From: Bacteroides eggerthii
GTDB taxonomy: Bacteria > Bacteroidota > Bacteroidia > Bacteroidales > Bacteroidaceae
Direction: 5' to 3'
Length of the DNA: 64,000 bases
NCBI RefSeq assembly: GCF_025146565.1
Contig: NZ_CP102258.1
Span: 3,070,001-3,134,000, forward strand
A program made the translations under genes and the position numbers. Under the pieces are notes generated by a model. It had not been told where the DNA came from, searched no databases, and saw only the letters and a program-made list of their open reading frames with translations. Positions 16,663-24,567 of this stretch are shown piece by piece. Every line of letters begins with the position of its first letter. Within the stretch, counting starts at the first letter, position 1.

Positions 16663-17892
16663 ATGAACAAGAAGAAAATCATTCTTATCGCCGTAAGCAT
16701 TGCAGTTGTGGCCGGCGCAGGCTTCTGGCTCTTTGGCAGCTCTAAGGCCCAGCATAAAGTGACCTACGAAACGGCTGTCGTAACCAGAGGCGAAATATCG
16801 GAATCTATCACCGCCACCGGAACAATCGAACCGGTGACGGAAGTGGAAGTCGGCACGCAGGTCAGCGGCATCATCGACAAGATATATGCCGACTATAACT
16901 CCGTAGTCACCAAAGGCCAGCTCATAGCCGAAATGGACCGCGTGACACTGCAAAGCGAAGTAGCCTCGCAACGCGCCGCCTACAACGGGGCAAAAGCCGA
17001 GTACGAGTATCAGCAGAAGAACTACGAGCGCAACCGGGGACTGCACGAGAAACAACTCATCAGCGACACCGACTACGAACAGTCCGTCTATAATTATGAG
17101 AAAGCAAAAAGTAACTACGAAAGCAGTCAGGCATCACTTGCCAAGGCAGAACGCAACCTTTCGTACGCCACCATCACCTCTCCCATCGACGGCGTCGTCA
17201 TCAATCGTGCGGTGGAGGAAGGACAGACGGTGGCATCCGGTTTCGAGACTCCTACGCTGTTCACCATTGCCGCCGACCTGACGCAAATGCAGGTAGTGGC
17301 CGATGTGGATGAAGCCGACATAGGCGGTGTGGAAGAGGGACAGCGCGTTTCGTTCACCGTAGACGCTTATCCCAATGACACGTTTGAAGGCACAGTGACA
17401 CAAATCCGTTTGGGAGAGGACAGCTCCACAAGTTCCGGCAGCAGCACTTCCAGCACAGTTGTCACTTATGAAGTCGTAATCTCCGCCCCCAATCCCGACT
17501 TAAAACTGAAGCCGCGCCTGACGGCCAATGTCACAATCTACACGCTCGACCGCAAAGACGTACTTTCCGTTCCGGCACGCGCCCTCCGCTTCACCCCCGA
17601 AAGGCCGCTTATCGGCGAAAACGACATCGTGAAAGACTGCGAAAGTCCCCACAAACTCTGGACGCGTGAAGGAAACACATTCACCGCGCATCCGGTGACA
17701 GTGGGCATCTCCAACGGCATCAATACGGAGATTATAAGCGGCATCAGCGAAGGCGCAACAATAGTGACCGAAGCCACCATAGGAAAGATGCCGGGAGGAG
17801 GAGCACCGGCAGACATGCAACAGGCTGCCGGCGGAGAGAGAAGCCCTTTCATGCCCGGCCCTCCGGGAAGCAACAAGAAGAAGAGCAAATGA
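16663..17892 (+). CDS. macA: MacA-like periplasmic adaptor (HlyD/RND membrane fusion family)
   Basis: A 409-residue adaptor with one N-terminal membrane anchor (IILIAVSIAVVAGAGFWLFG). The lipoyl-like halves (GTIEPVTEVEVGTQVSGIID and YATITSPIDGVVINRAVEEG) flank a coiled-coil hairpin (residues about 95-165). A beta-barrel part and a C-terminal membrane-proximal part follow (VLSVPARALRFTPE). The tail is rich in Gly, Pro and Lys. It links MacB in the inner membrane to the TolC-like channel. The next gene starts 34 bp later. Confidence 0.92.
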   Translation: MNKKKIILIAVSIAVVAGAGFWLFGSSKAQHKVTYETAVVTRGEISESITATGTIEPVTEVEVGTQVSGIIDKIYADYNSVVTKGQLIAEMDRVTLQSEVASQRAAYNGAKAEYEYQQKNYERNRGLHEKQLISDTDYEQSVYNYEKAKSNYESSQASLAKAERNLSYATITSPIDGVVINRAVEEGQTVASGFETPTLFTIAADLTQMQVVADVDEADIGGVEEGQRVSFTVDAYPNDTFEGTVTQIRLGEDSSTSSGSSTSSTVVTYEVVISAPNPDLKLKPRLTANVTIYTLDRKDVLSVPARALRFTPERPLIGENDIVKDCESPHKLWTREGNTFTAHPVTVGISNGINTEIISGISEGATIVTEATIGKMPGGGAPADMQQAAGGERSPFMPGPPGSNKKKSK

Positions 17893-17926
17893 TAACCCAT
17901 ATCCCCATAAATATACATCATCAGCC

Positions 17927-18673
17927 ATGAGCAAGACCGTAATTGAACTTCAAAACATAAAACGCAACTTCCAGGTGGGAGATGAAACGGTGCATGCACT
18001 ACGTGGCGTGTCGTTCTCTATCAACGAAGGAGAGTTCGTCACGATTATGGGTACATCCGGTTCGGGAAAATCGACCCTGCTGAACATACTCGGCTGTCTG
18101 GACACACCCACAACAGGCGAGTATCTGTTGGACGGGATTTCCGTACGCACCATGAGCAAGTCCCAACGCGCCGTACTCCGCAACCGCAAAATAGGTTTCG
18201 TTTTCCAGAACTACAACCTGCTGCCCAAGACCACCGCCATAGAAAACGTGGAGCTTCCGCTAATGTACAACTCGTCCGTATCGGCCTCCGAACGCCGCAG
18301 CCGGGCCATCGAAGCGCTCAAAGCCGTAAGCCTGGGCGACCGTCTGGAGCATAAGTCCAATCAGATGTCCGGCGGACAGATGCAACGCGTGGCCATTGCC
18401 CGCGCATTGGTGAACGACCCTGCCGTAATACTGGCAGACGAAGCCACCGGCAATCTGGACACGCGCACCTCGTTCGAGATTTTGGTGCTCTTCCAAAAGC
18501 TGCATGCAGAAGGGCGTACCATCATCTTCGTAACGCACAACCCGGAAATAGCCCAATACAGCAGCCGCAACATCGTATTACGTGACGGACAGGTGAAGGA
18601 CGACAAAGTGAATCCCGACATTCTGAACGCCGCCGAAACTCTGGCAGCATTGCCCAAACAGGAGGACGACTGA
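17927..18673 (+). CDS. MacB-type ABC transporter ATP-binding protein
   Basis: A 248-residue ATPase of the LolD/MacB class. Walker A GTSGSGKST, the Q-loop region GFVFQNYNLLPKTTAIENVE, signature [14 protein letters not shown] and Walker B VILADEATGNLD are all present. In E. coli the ATPase and permease of MacB are fused; here they are separate genes 51 bp apart. With MacA and TolC it would expel peptides, macrolides or lipid-like substrates. Confidence 0.94.
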   Translation: MSKTVIELQNIKRNFQVGDETVHALRGVSFSINEGEFVTIMGTSGSGKSTLLNILGCLDTPTTGEYLLDGISVRTMSKSQRAVLRNRKIGFVFQNYNLLPKTTAIENVELPLMYNSSVSASERRSRAIEALKAVSLGDRLEHKSNQMSGGQMQRVAIARALVNDPAVILADEATGNLDTRTSFEILVLFQKLHAEGRTIIFVTHNPEIAQYSSRNIVLRDGQVKDDKVNPDILNAAETLAALPKQEDD

Positions 18674-18724
18674 TGCGGCAGTCTCAGGCAGTCTCAAAAA
18701 CATTTTTCATAAAACATCAAACTA

Positions 18725-19945
18725 ATGAACGGAACAAACCTCTTCAAAATAGCTCTCCGGGCACTTGCCAACAACAAGCTGCGCGCCTTCCTCACCATGC
18801 TGGGCATTATCATCGGCGTGGCATCCGTCATCACGATGCTTGCTATCGGACAAGGCTCAAAGAAAAGTATTCAGGCGCAAATCTCCGAAATGGGCTCCAA
18901 CATGATAATGATCCATCCGGGAGCGGATATGCGCGGCGGCGTCCGTCAAGACCCCAGCGCCATGCAGACCCTGAAACTTGCCGACTACGAGGCGCTGCGC
19001 AACGAGACGAACTTCCTGTCCGCCGTCAGCCCCAACGTCTCCTCCTCCGGACAGCTCATTGCAGGCAATAACAACTATCCTTCTTCCGTAAGCGGTGTAG
19101 GTACGGAATACCTTGAAATACGCCAGCTTACGGTGGACAACGGAGCAATGTTTACCGAAGCCGATATACAGACTTCAGCCAAAGTATGCGTCATCGGAAA
19201 GACGATACAAGAGAATCTTTTTCCAACGGGAGAAGACCCCGTAGGACGCATTATCCGGTTCAACCAAGTGCCCTTCCGCGTGGTGGGTGTACTAAAGGCC
19301 AAAGGATATAACAGCATGGGAATGGACCAGGACGACGTCGTGCTGGCCCCCTACACCACCGTAATGAAGCGTCTGCTTGCCCAAACCTACCTGCAAGGCA
19401 TCTTTGCCTCCGCACTCACCGAGGACATGACGGACAATGCCACCGAGGAAATCACCGAAATCCTGCGACGGAACCACAAACTGAAAAGCAGCGATGACGA
19501 TGACTTCACCATACGCAGCCAACAGGAACTCAGCTCGATGATGAATACCACCACCGACCTGATGACGACACTGCTTGCCTGCATCGCAAGCATATCACTG
19601 ATAGTAGGCGGCATAGGAATCATGAACATCATGTATGTGTCTGTAACGGAACGCACCCGCGAAATCGGCCTACGCATGAGTGTGGGCGCCAGAGGAGTAG
19701 ACATCCTGTCGCAATTCCTCATCGAGGCCATCCTCATCAGTATCACCGGCGGACTGATTGGCGTAATCATAGGCTGCGGCGCAAGCTGGATAGTGAAAAG
19801 CGTGGCCCACTGGCCCATCTACATACAGGCTTGGAGCGTATTCCTCAGCTTTGCCGTCTGCACAGTGACGGGAGTGTTCTTCGGCTGGTATCCCGCCAAG
19901 AAAGCGGCAGACCTGGATCCGATAGAAGCAATACGGTATGAGTGA
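18725..19945 (+). CDS. MacB-type ABC transporter permease (FtsX fold)
   Basis: A 406-residue permease. An N-terminal membrane helix with the typical ALRALANNKLRAFLTMLGII is followed by a large periplasmic MacB_PCD domain (residues about 45-250). Three C-terminal helices form the FtsX domain (IASISLIVGGIGIMNIMYVS, TERTREIGLRMSVGA). The last residues (GWYPAKKAADLDPIEAIRYE) are the hallmark of the family. It is the last pump gene; a 15-bp hairpin separates it from the histidine kinase. Confidence 0.94.
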   Translation: MNGTNLFKIALRALANNKLRAFLTMLGIIIGVASVITMLAIGQGSKKSIQAQISEMGSNMIMIHPGADMRGGVRQDPSAMQTLKLADYEALRNETNFLSAVSPNVSSSGQLIAGNNNYPSSVSGVGTEYLEIRQLTVDNGAMFTEADIQTSAKVCVIGKTIQENLFPTGEDPVGRIIRFNQVPFRVVGVLKAKGYNSMGMDQDDVVLAPYTTVMKRLLAQTYLQGIFASALTEDMTDNATEEITEILRRNHKLKSSDDDDFTIRSQQELSSMMNTTTDLMTTLLACIASISLIVGGIGIMNIMYVSVTERTREIGLRMSVGARGVDILSQFLIEAILISITGGLIGVIIGCGASWIVKSVAHWPIYIQAWSVFLSFAVCTVTGVFFGWYPAKKAADLDPIEAIRYE

Positions 19946-19949
19946 GCAA

Positions 19950-19982
19950 ATGATTGGTGATTAATGATTAATCGCCAATCAT
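19950..19982. terminator. 15-bp hairpin between the pump operon and the two-component genes
   Basis: Arms 19950-19964 (beginning ATGATTGGTG) and 19968-19982 pair at all 15 positions with one G-T wobble around a 3-nt loop. No T-tract follows, so it may slow or process the transcript rather than end it. Confidence 0.45.
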
Positions 19983-20014
19983 TAATCCTAAAAAAATCCT
20001 ATCTTTGCATTTGT

Positions 20015-21079
20015 ATGAAACAGTTTCTTTATTCACGATCACGCATCATCGAATCTCTGATTCACATCATCGGCTGGGGAATTGTATTTGCATTTCCTTT
20101 CGTTATGATGACACGTGGAGGATTCGATATAACATTGGTGGAATACCTGCGCCATGGCAGCATTGTTCCACTTTCGTTTCTCATCGTCTTCTACACCAAC
20201 TACTGCTTCCTCATCCCCCGGTATCTGTTCGAAGGACGCATCAAGCAATATCTCCTGCTGAACATAGTGCTGATAGTCTGCATCACCGCCGGAGTGCACT
20301 TCTGGCAGGAATATGCTTTCCACACCTACACCAAAGGAGGAAATGAAGGAAGAAGCCACATGGGACCTCCGAAATGGATATTCATCATGCGCGACTTATT
20401 CTCCATGATACTCACCGTCGGACTAAGCGCCGCCATCCGCCTTAGCGGACGTTGGGTACAAGTGGAAGCTGCCCGCCGCGAAGCCGAGAAAAGCCGTACG
20501 GAAGCGGAATTGAAAAATCTCCGCAACCAGCTCAACCCCCACTTCCTGCTCAATACGCTGAATAACATCTACGCTCTCATCGCCTTCGACACCGACAAGG
20601 CGCAAATGGCAGTACAGGAACTGAGCCGCCTGCTGCGCCATGTTCTCTACGACAACCAGCAAAATTTCGTGCCTCTGGCCAAAGAGATAGATTTCATCCG
20701 AAACTACATTGCACTGATGCGCATACGACTCTCGTCCAATGTGACCGTTGAAACACGTTTCGACATTCGCCCCGACACTCCAACGGAGATCGCCCCGATG
20801 ATATTCATCTCTCTCATAGAGAATGCCTTCAAGCATGGAATCTCTCCTACCGAACCCAGCTATATCCGTATCTATTTTAGCGAAAGTGCCGATAGCGTGT
20901 GTTGCGAAATAGCCAACAGTTATCACCCCAAGAACGAAGCCGACAAGAGTGGAAGCGGTATCGGTCTGGAACAAGTGCGCAAGCGTCTGGAACTCACCTA
21001 TCCCGGTCGGTACGAATGGCAGCATAGCGTAAGTGAGGATGAGAAAGAATATAAATCGATTTTAGTAATCAACCATTGA
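20015..21079 (+). CDS. LytS/YehU-type sensor histidine kinase
   Basis: A 354-residue kinase starting at ATG 20015 (MKQFLYSRSRIIESL); an upstream in-frame start would fall inside the hairpin. Four N-terminal hydrophobic segments are followed by a short coiled coil and the His_kinase domain, with the phospho-accepting His in NPHFLLNTLNN. The ATP-binding region (PMIFISLIENAFKHGIS and GSGIGLEQVRKRLELTYPG) is complete. It is paired with the LytTR regulator 4 bp downstream. Placed next to the MacAB-TolC genes, it may sense envelope stress; that is inference. Confidence 0.92.
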   Translation: MKQFLYSRSRIIESLIHIIGWGIVFAFPFVMMTRGGFDITLVEYLRHGSIVPLSFLIVFYTNYCFLIPRYLFEGRIKQYLLLNIVLIVCITAGVHFWQEYAFHTYTKGGNEGRSHMGPPKWIFIMRDLFSMILTVGLSAAIRLSGRWVQVEAARREAEKSRTEAELKNLRNQLNPHFLLNTLNNIYALIAFDTDKAQMAVQELSRLLRHVLYDNQQNFVPLAKEIDFIRNYIALMRIRLSSNVTVETRFDIRPDTPTEIAPMIFISLIENAFKHGISPTEPSYIRIYFSESADSVCCEIANSYHPKNEADKSGSGIGLEQVRKRLELTYPGRYEWQHSVSEDEKEYKSILVINH

Positions 21080-21083
21080 CAAC

Positions 21084-21785
21084 ATGAATCTGAAATGTGC
21101 AATCGTAGATGATGAGCCATTGGCCTTGGACCTTTTGGAAAGCTACGTCAACAAGACCCCGTTCCTTGAACTTGCCGGCAAATACTCCAGTGCCGTACAG
21201 GCAATGAACAACCTGTCCGGCAAGGACATCGATCTCCTGTTTCTCGACATCCAAATGCCCGAACTCAACGGGCTGGAGTTTTCTAAAATGGTAGATATGC
21301 ATACACGAATTGTTTTCACTACCGCCTTCGACCGGTATGCCATAGACGGCTACAAAGTCAATGCTCTCGATTATCTGCTGAAGCCTATCTCGTATGTGGA
21401 TTTTCTGCAAGCCGCCAACAAAGCCTTGCAATGGTTTGAATTGTTGCAGCAACCCAAAGAGGAAGTGGAAAGCATCTTCGTGAAAAGCGATTATAAACTG
21501 ATACAAGTGGAGCTCAAAAACATTCTCTACATTGAAGGTCTGAAGGACTATATCAAAATCTACGAAGAGAACTCCCCCAAACCCATTCTCTCACTGATGA
21601 GCATGAAGTCTATGGAGGAACTGCTGCCTGCTTCCCGCTTTATACGTGTGCACCGTTCCTACATCGTTCAAAAGGATAAGATACGTATCATCGACCGAGG
21701 GCGTATCGTTTTTGGCAAGAATTATATTCCTGTCAGTGACAGTTACAAACAAATATTTCAGGACTTTCTTAATAAAAGGAGTTAA
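21084..21785 (+). CDS. LytTR-type response regulator
   Basis: A 233-residue regulator. The receiver domain (residues 1-120) has the acidic pair DD9-10, the phospho-acceptor Asp55 in LLFLDIQMPELNG, and the conserved Lys in YLLKPIS. The C-terminal LytTR DNA-binding domain (residues about 135-230) contains ILYIEGLKDYIKIY and FIRVHRSYIVQ. It starts 4 bp after the kinase gene, so the two are surely co-expressed. Targets are unknown; the adjoining efflux operon is a candidate. Confidence 0.94.
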   Translation: MNLKCAIVDDEPLALDLLESYVNKTPFLELAGKYSSAVQAMNNLSGKDIDLLFLDIQMPELNGLEFSKMVDMHTRIVFTTAFDRYAIDGYKVNALDYLLKPISYVDFLQAANKALQWFELLQQPKEEVESIFVKSDYKLIQVELKNILYIEGLKDYIKIYEENSPKPILSLMSMKSMEELLPASRFIRVHRSYIVQKDKIRIIDRGRIVFGKNYIPVSDSYKQIFQDFLNKRS

Positions 21786-21842
21786 AAAAGTTATCAATCC
21801 GTATATATTTTATTGATTCCGGCTGATTTCTAATAATATCCT

Positions 21843-21874
21843 ATTGCATATTAAAAGATGTTTCCTTATCTTTG
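21843..21874 (+). promoter_or_regulatory. Promoter of the candidate small RNA
   Basis: ATTG (21843-21846, one base from TTTG) is followed after 20 bp by TATCTTTG (21867-21874). Confidence 0.5.
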
Positions 21875-21880
21875 CAGCGA

Positions 21881-21985
21881 ACAGATAGGAGTTGTGAAAC
21901 TCCCCAATAGAATAGTTTAGTTAAGTCTAGTTTAGTTTTTGTGTAAAGCACTTCCTCCGTAAGCGAACGTTGGAAGTGCTTTTAC
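21881..21985 (+). ncRNA. Candidate small RNA of about 105 nt
   Basis: A promoter match at 21843-21874 predicts a start near 21881. The first part folds as GGAGTT (21888-21893), a GTGA tetraloop of the GNRA type, and AACTCC (21898-21903). A 30-nt U/A-rich single-stranded section (with repeated TAGTTTAG) follows, then a terminator with an 11-bp perfect stem. No open reading frame is convincing. No family name can be given from sequence alone. It could also be a leader, but the next gene is on the opposite strand. Confidence 0.55.
21945..21985 (+). terminator. Intrinsic terminator of the candidate small RNA
   Basis: AAAGCACTTCC (21945-21955) is the exact reverse complement of 21972-21982, with a 16-nt loop and a run of four T overlapping the end of the stem. 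Confidence 0.7.
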
Positions 21986-22016
21986 ATTATGGTATATCCT
22001 TTATTCAGGCATCTTC

Positions 22017-22721
22017 TCAAAGTGCCTTTTCTATTGCAGCTTTAATCAGCGGTTCCATGACATCATATCCCTCACCCGTCGGATGAACGCCATCTTTGGT
22101 ATAGCGGGAGTTTAAAGCCTTGTTATCGGCAGATACCATTGCCTGATAATAATCAACAAACGGTATTTTGTTGGCCTCTGCATATGCTTTTATGCGGGTA
22201 TTCAGAGCTTGGATTTTTTGCGGAGCATCCTTTATTTCCATTCTCCACTTAAAGGCGGCGGCAGGAAGTACCGAGGTCAATATAACCTTTATTTTATTGA
22301 CTTTAGCAAGTTCCACCATAGACACGATATTGCCCAAGGTATAATCCTCATTATACGGATTCGTATTTTCTGCCACATCATTGGTTCCGGCGTTAATGAC
22401 CACCAAAGCCGGAGAAAGATTGATCACATCTTCCCGAAAACGTAACAGAAATTGATATGAAGTCTGCCCGCTAATGCCGCGACCAATATATCCATTCGTT
22501 TTAAAGAAATCCGGATGAGTCCGCACCCAGCCTTCCGTAATAGAGTTGCCTAGAAAAACAACCCTTTTCTCCTTTTTGGCTGGTTTTGGCAACATTGCGT
22601 TTTCTTTGGAATAGCGAGCCAAATTTCCAAAATCTTTCTTCTGAGCACAAGCCTCCCCTATTGAGAGACAACAACTGATAGCTGCCAGCAATGCCCACTG
22701 GCCAATTCTTTTTCCTAGCAT
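22017..22721 (-). CDS. Secreted SGNH/GDSL family hydrolase
   Basis: A 234-residue enzyme starting at ATG 22721 (MLGKRIGQWALLAAISCCLS), which gives a proper signal peptide; a longer upstream frame has no such signal. SGNH blocks are present: GNSITEG with the nucleophile Ser, RGISGQTS with Gly, NAGTNDV with Asn, and KDGVHPTGEGY with the catalytic Asp and His. The family removes acyl or acetyl groups from carbohydrates or lipids, and the closest type is the PAF-acetylhydrolase-like group. It could deacetylate dietary or host glycans; substrate unknown. It stands alone. Confidence 0.88.
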   Translation of the reverse strand: MLGKRIGQWALLAAISCCLSIGEACAQKKDFGNLARYSKENAMLPKPAKKEKRVVFLGNSITEGWVRTHPDFFKTNGYIGRGISGQTSYQFLLRFREDVINLSPALVVINAGTNDVAENTNPYNEDYTLGNIVSMVELAKVNKIKVILTSVLPAAAFKWRMEIKDAPQKIQALNTRIKAYAEANKIPFVDYYQAMVSADNKALNSRYTKDGVHPTGEGYDVMEPLIKAAIEKAL

Positions 22722-22762
22722 GTTTCTGTTTTTAAGTATTAACATTAGTTCTGGCAAACATA

Positions 22763-22770
22763 CAAATATA
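22763..22770 (-). promoter_or_regulatory. -7 element of the SGNH hydrolase gene
   Basis: On the minus strand TATATTTG; an ATTG occurs 22 bp upstream (22793-22796). Confidence 0.45.
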
Positions 22771-22989
22771 TCAGGAAAAAAACAAGAATTCTCAATTTGT
22801 ACAAATAGCATCGCATAACAAAGATCGGGATCTTTCTCCTCCTCCCATCCACAATCCCCTTTAAACAAGACGGCACACATTTGTATATTTTAGTCAATTT
22901 ATAGAGAATTATATGTATAAAATAATCACTGATTCGAAAATTAATATATATTCACATCCCTCACTCCGTAAAAATCAAAATAATATAAG

Positions 22990-23095
22990 TAAGTTTGCAT
23001 TGACTTATCGTTTAGAGAAAATCTTTTTCTAGATGATTGTTTGTTTTGTTTGCATATCATCCTTTCTTTAAGCGTAAAGAAAGGATGATCTCAAC
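22990..23095 (+). ncRNA. Candidate small RNA with strong terminator
   Basis: The gap 22722-23136 has no gene. On the plus strand TAAGTTTG (22990-22997) fits a -7 element, although no good -33 is seen. A small hairpin with arms TAGAgAAA and TTTtTCTA follows at about 23010-23030. The stretch ends in a 14-bp perfect stem: 23056-23069 pairs with 23076-23089 around a 6-nt loop. No gene precedes this terminator on the plus strand for over 1 kb, so it probably ends a short untranslated RNA. It might also serve minus-strand read-through from beyond pdxH. Confidence 0.4.
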
Positions 23096-23136
23096 ACTTT
23101 CCACATCTTCATTGTTATCAACCTAAAGAATAGTAT

Positions 23137-23814
23137 ATGGAACTGCAACTCTCAAACATACGGAAAGAATACAAGAAAGATAAGTTGATGCGCAACACCA
23201 TCTCTGAAAACCCCTTTGAGCAATTCGCCTGCTGGCTTAATGATGCTTTGCATTGCGGTGAAGACGAACCCACCGCTATGATCGTGGCCACCGTTGCTCC
23301 CGACGGCCGCCCTTCCACCCGCACAGTGCTGCTGAAAGGTGTAGAAAACGGCAGATTCATCTTCTACACCAACTACGAAAGCCGCAAAGGACAACAGCTA
23401 GCCGATAATCCCTACATCTCCCTCTCCTTCGTCTGGCATAAGCTGGAAAGGCAGATACATATTGAAGGCAAAGCAGAAAAGTGCCCCCAAAAAGACTCGG
23501 ACGCTTACTTCTCCACCCGCCCCTACAAAAGCAAAATAGGTGCAAGAATATCCCCACAAAGCCGGATCATCAACAACCGGACGGAAATCATCCGCGCCTT
23601 TGTAAAGGAAGCGATTAAGCTGACCGGACAGAGAATACAGCGTCCCGGCAACTGGGGCGGTTTTGCCGTTACCCCTACTCGTTTCGAGTTTTGGCAAGGG
23701 CGGGAAAACAGGTTGCACGACCGCTTTCTGTATACTCTTTGCAAAGAAGAACATATCCCCTCATCTTCATCTCCTGAATCCGACGGATGGAGAATAGTGC
23801 GTCTTGCACCCTGA
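23137..23814 (+). CDS. pdxH: Pyridoxamine 5'-phosphate oxidase
   Basis: A 225-residue FMN enzyme that oxidises pyridoxine or pyridoxamine phosphate to pyridoxal phosphate, the last step of vitamin B6 synthesis and salvage. Family motifs: RTVLLKGVENGRFIFYTNYE (FMN binding), SRKGQQLADNP, SFVWHKLERQIHIEG, SPQSRIINNR, and the C-terminal FEFWQGRENRLHDRF and WRIVRLAP. The MELQLSNIRKEYKK start fits the family. It stands alone; the oxygen-dependent reaction fits an organism with bd oxidase, though other B6 routes cannot be excluded. Confidence 0.96.
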   Translation: MELQLSNIRKEYKKDKLMRNTISENPFEQFACWLNDALHCGEDEPTAMIVATVAPDGRPSTRTVLLKGVENGRFIFYTNYESRKGQQLADNPYISLSFVWHKLERQIHIEGKAEKCPQKDSDAYFSTRPYKSKIGARISPQSRIINNRTEIIRAFVKEAIKLTGQRIQRPGNWGGFAVTPTRFEFWQGRENRLHDRFLYTLCKEEHIPSSSSPESDGWRIVRLAP

Positions 23815-23862
23815 CCCGGCCTGCCGCACCGAACAAAACAGCCTCCCCGAAAGACAACTGTT

Positions 23863-24567
23863 TTATCCGGTAATTTCTATGTCAGTAAAGATGTCCACGT
23901 CTTCGGCATGATGTGCTACATAGGCTGCCGGACCGGTATCACCCGATTCCAGTATATCGTAAACGACACCCGCTTTACCTTTGCCTGTAATTAGGAATAC
24001 AATCTTTTTAGCACTGAAAAGCAAGCAGCCTGTCATAGCAATCCGCGGCTGGCCGTTATAAGGATTTATACTCTCCTCATACGGCTGAAAGGATGATAGC
24101 AAATATTCCTGACCGGGAAAAATGGAAGAAGTGTGTCCGTCATCACCTGCTCCCAGCAACACCATGTCGAAAGCGGGAAATCCCCGGCGCAAGGGCACTG
24201 TGCTGCATACCAAATCCGAATAGCGTTTCGCCTCTTGCGACGGATGACGGCACGTGCCGCAGATAGGAAATACAAATTCATCGGGCATCCCCACTTCGCT
24301 AAGCAACAGGCGGAACATTGTACCGTAATTGCTGTCCGAATCATTGACAGGCACACAACGCTCGTCCACCCAAAAGATGCGCATCCGCATCCAGGGAGTT
24401 TCTTCGCGATACTCATGCGCCCAAATATCAAACATTAAAGAAGGTGTTGTCCCTCCACTGAAAGCAAAATAAAAAATCCGATCCGGCTCTCGGTTCATCA
24501 TGTCAATTATGTATCGGATAAGAGCACGCGAGGTCGAAGTAGCAGTAGGATATATATAACTTTTCAT
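23863..24567 (-). CDS. pgl: 6-phosphogluconolactonase
   Basis: A 234-residue enzyme of the DevB/NagB-like family that hydrolyses 6-phosphogluconolactone. Motifs: FAFSGGTTPSLMFD, the active-site stretch FWVDERCVPVNDSDSNYG, and LLGAGDDGHTSSIFPG with the catalytic His. The start ATG 24567 overlaps the zwf stop by 4 bp (ATGA), which is preferred over an upstream start at 24576. It is the last gene of the gnd-zwf-pgl operon. Confidence 0.95.
   Translation of the reverse strand: MKSYIYPTATSTSRALIRYIIDMMNREPDRIFYFAFSGGTTPSLMFDIWAHEYREETPWMRMRIFWVDERCVPVNDSDSNYGTMFRLLLSEVGMPDEFVFPICGTCRHPSQEAKRYSDLVCSTVPLRRGFPAFDMVLLGAGDDGHTSSIFPGQEYLLSSFQPYEESINPYNGQPRIAMTGCLLFSAKKIVFLITGKGKAGVVYDILESGDTGPAAYVAHHAEDVDIFTDIEITG

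Noticed and set aside
20000..20007. TATCTTTG as a promoter for the histidine kinase gene
   Set aside because: It lies only 7 bp before the start codon and lacks a TTTG upstream; the pair is more simply read through from the pump operon.
22722..22880. Longer N-terminus of the SGNH hydrolase
   Set aside because: The extension is Cys-rich and unordered and would bury the signal peptide that begins at 22721.
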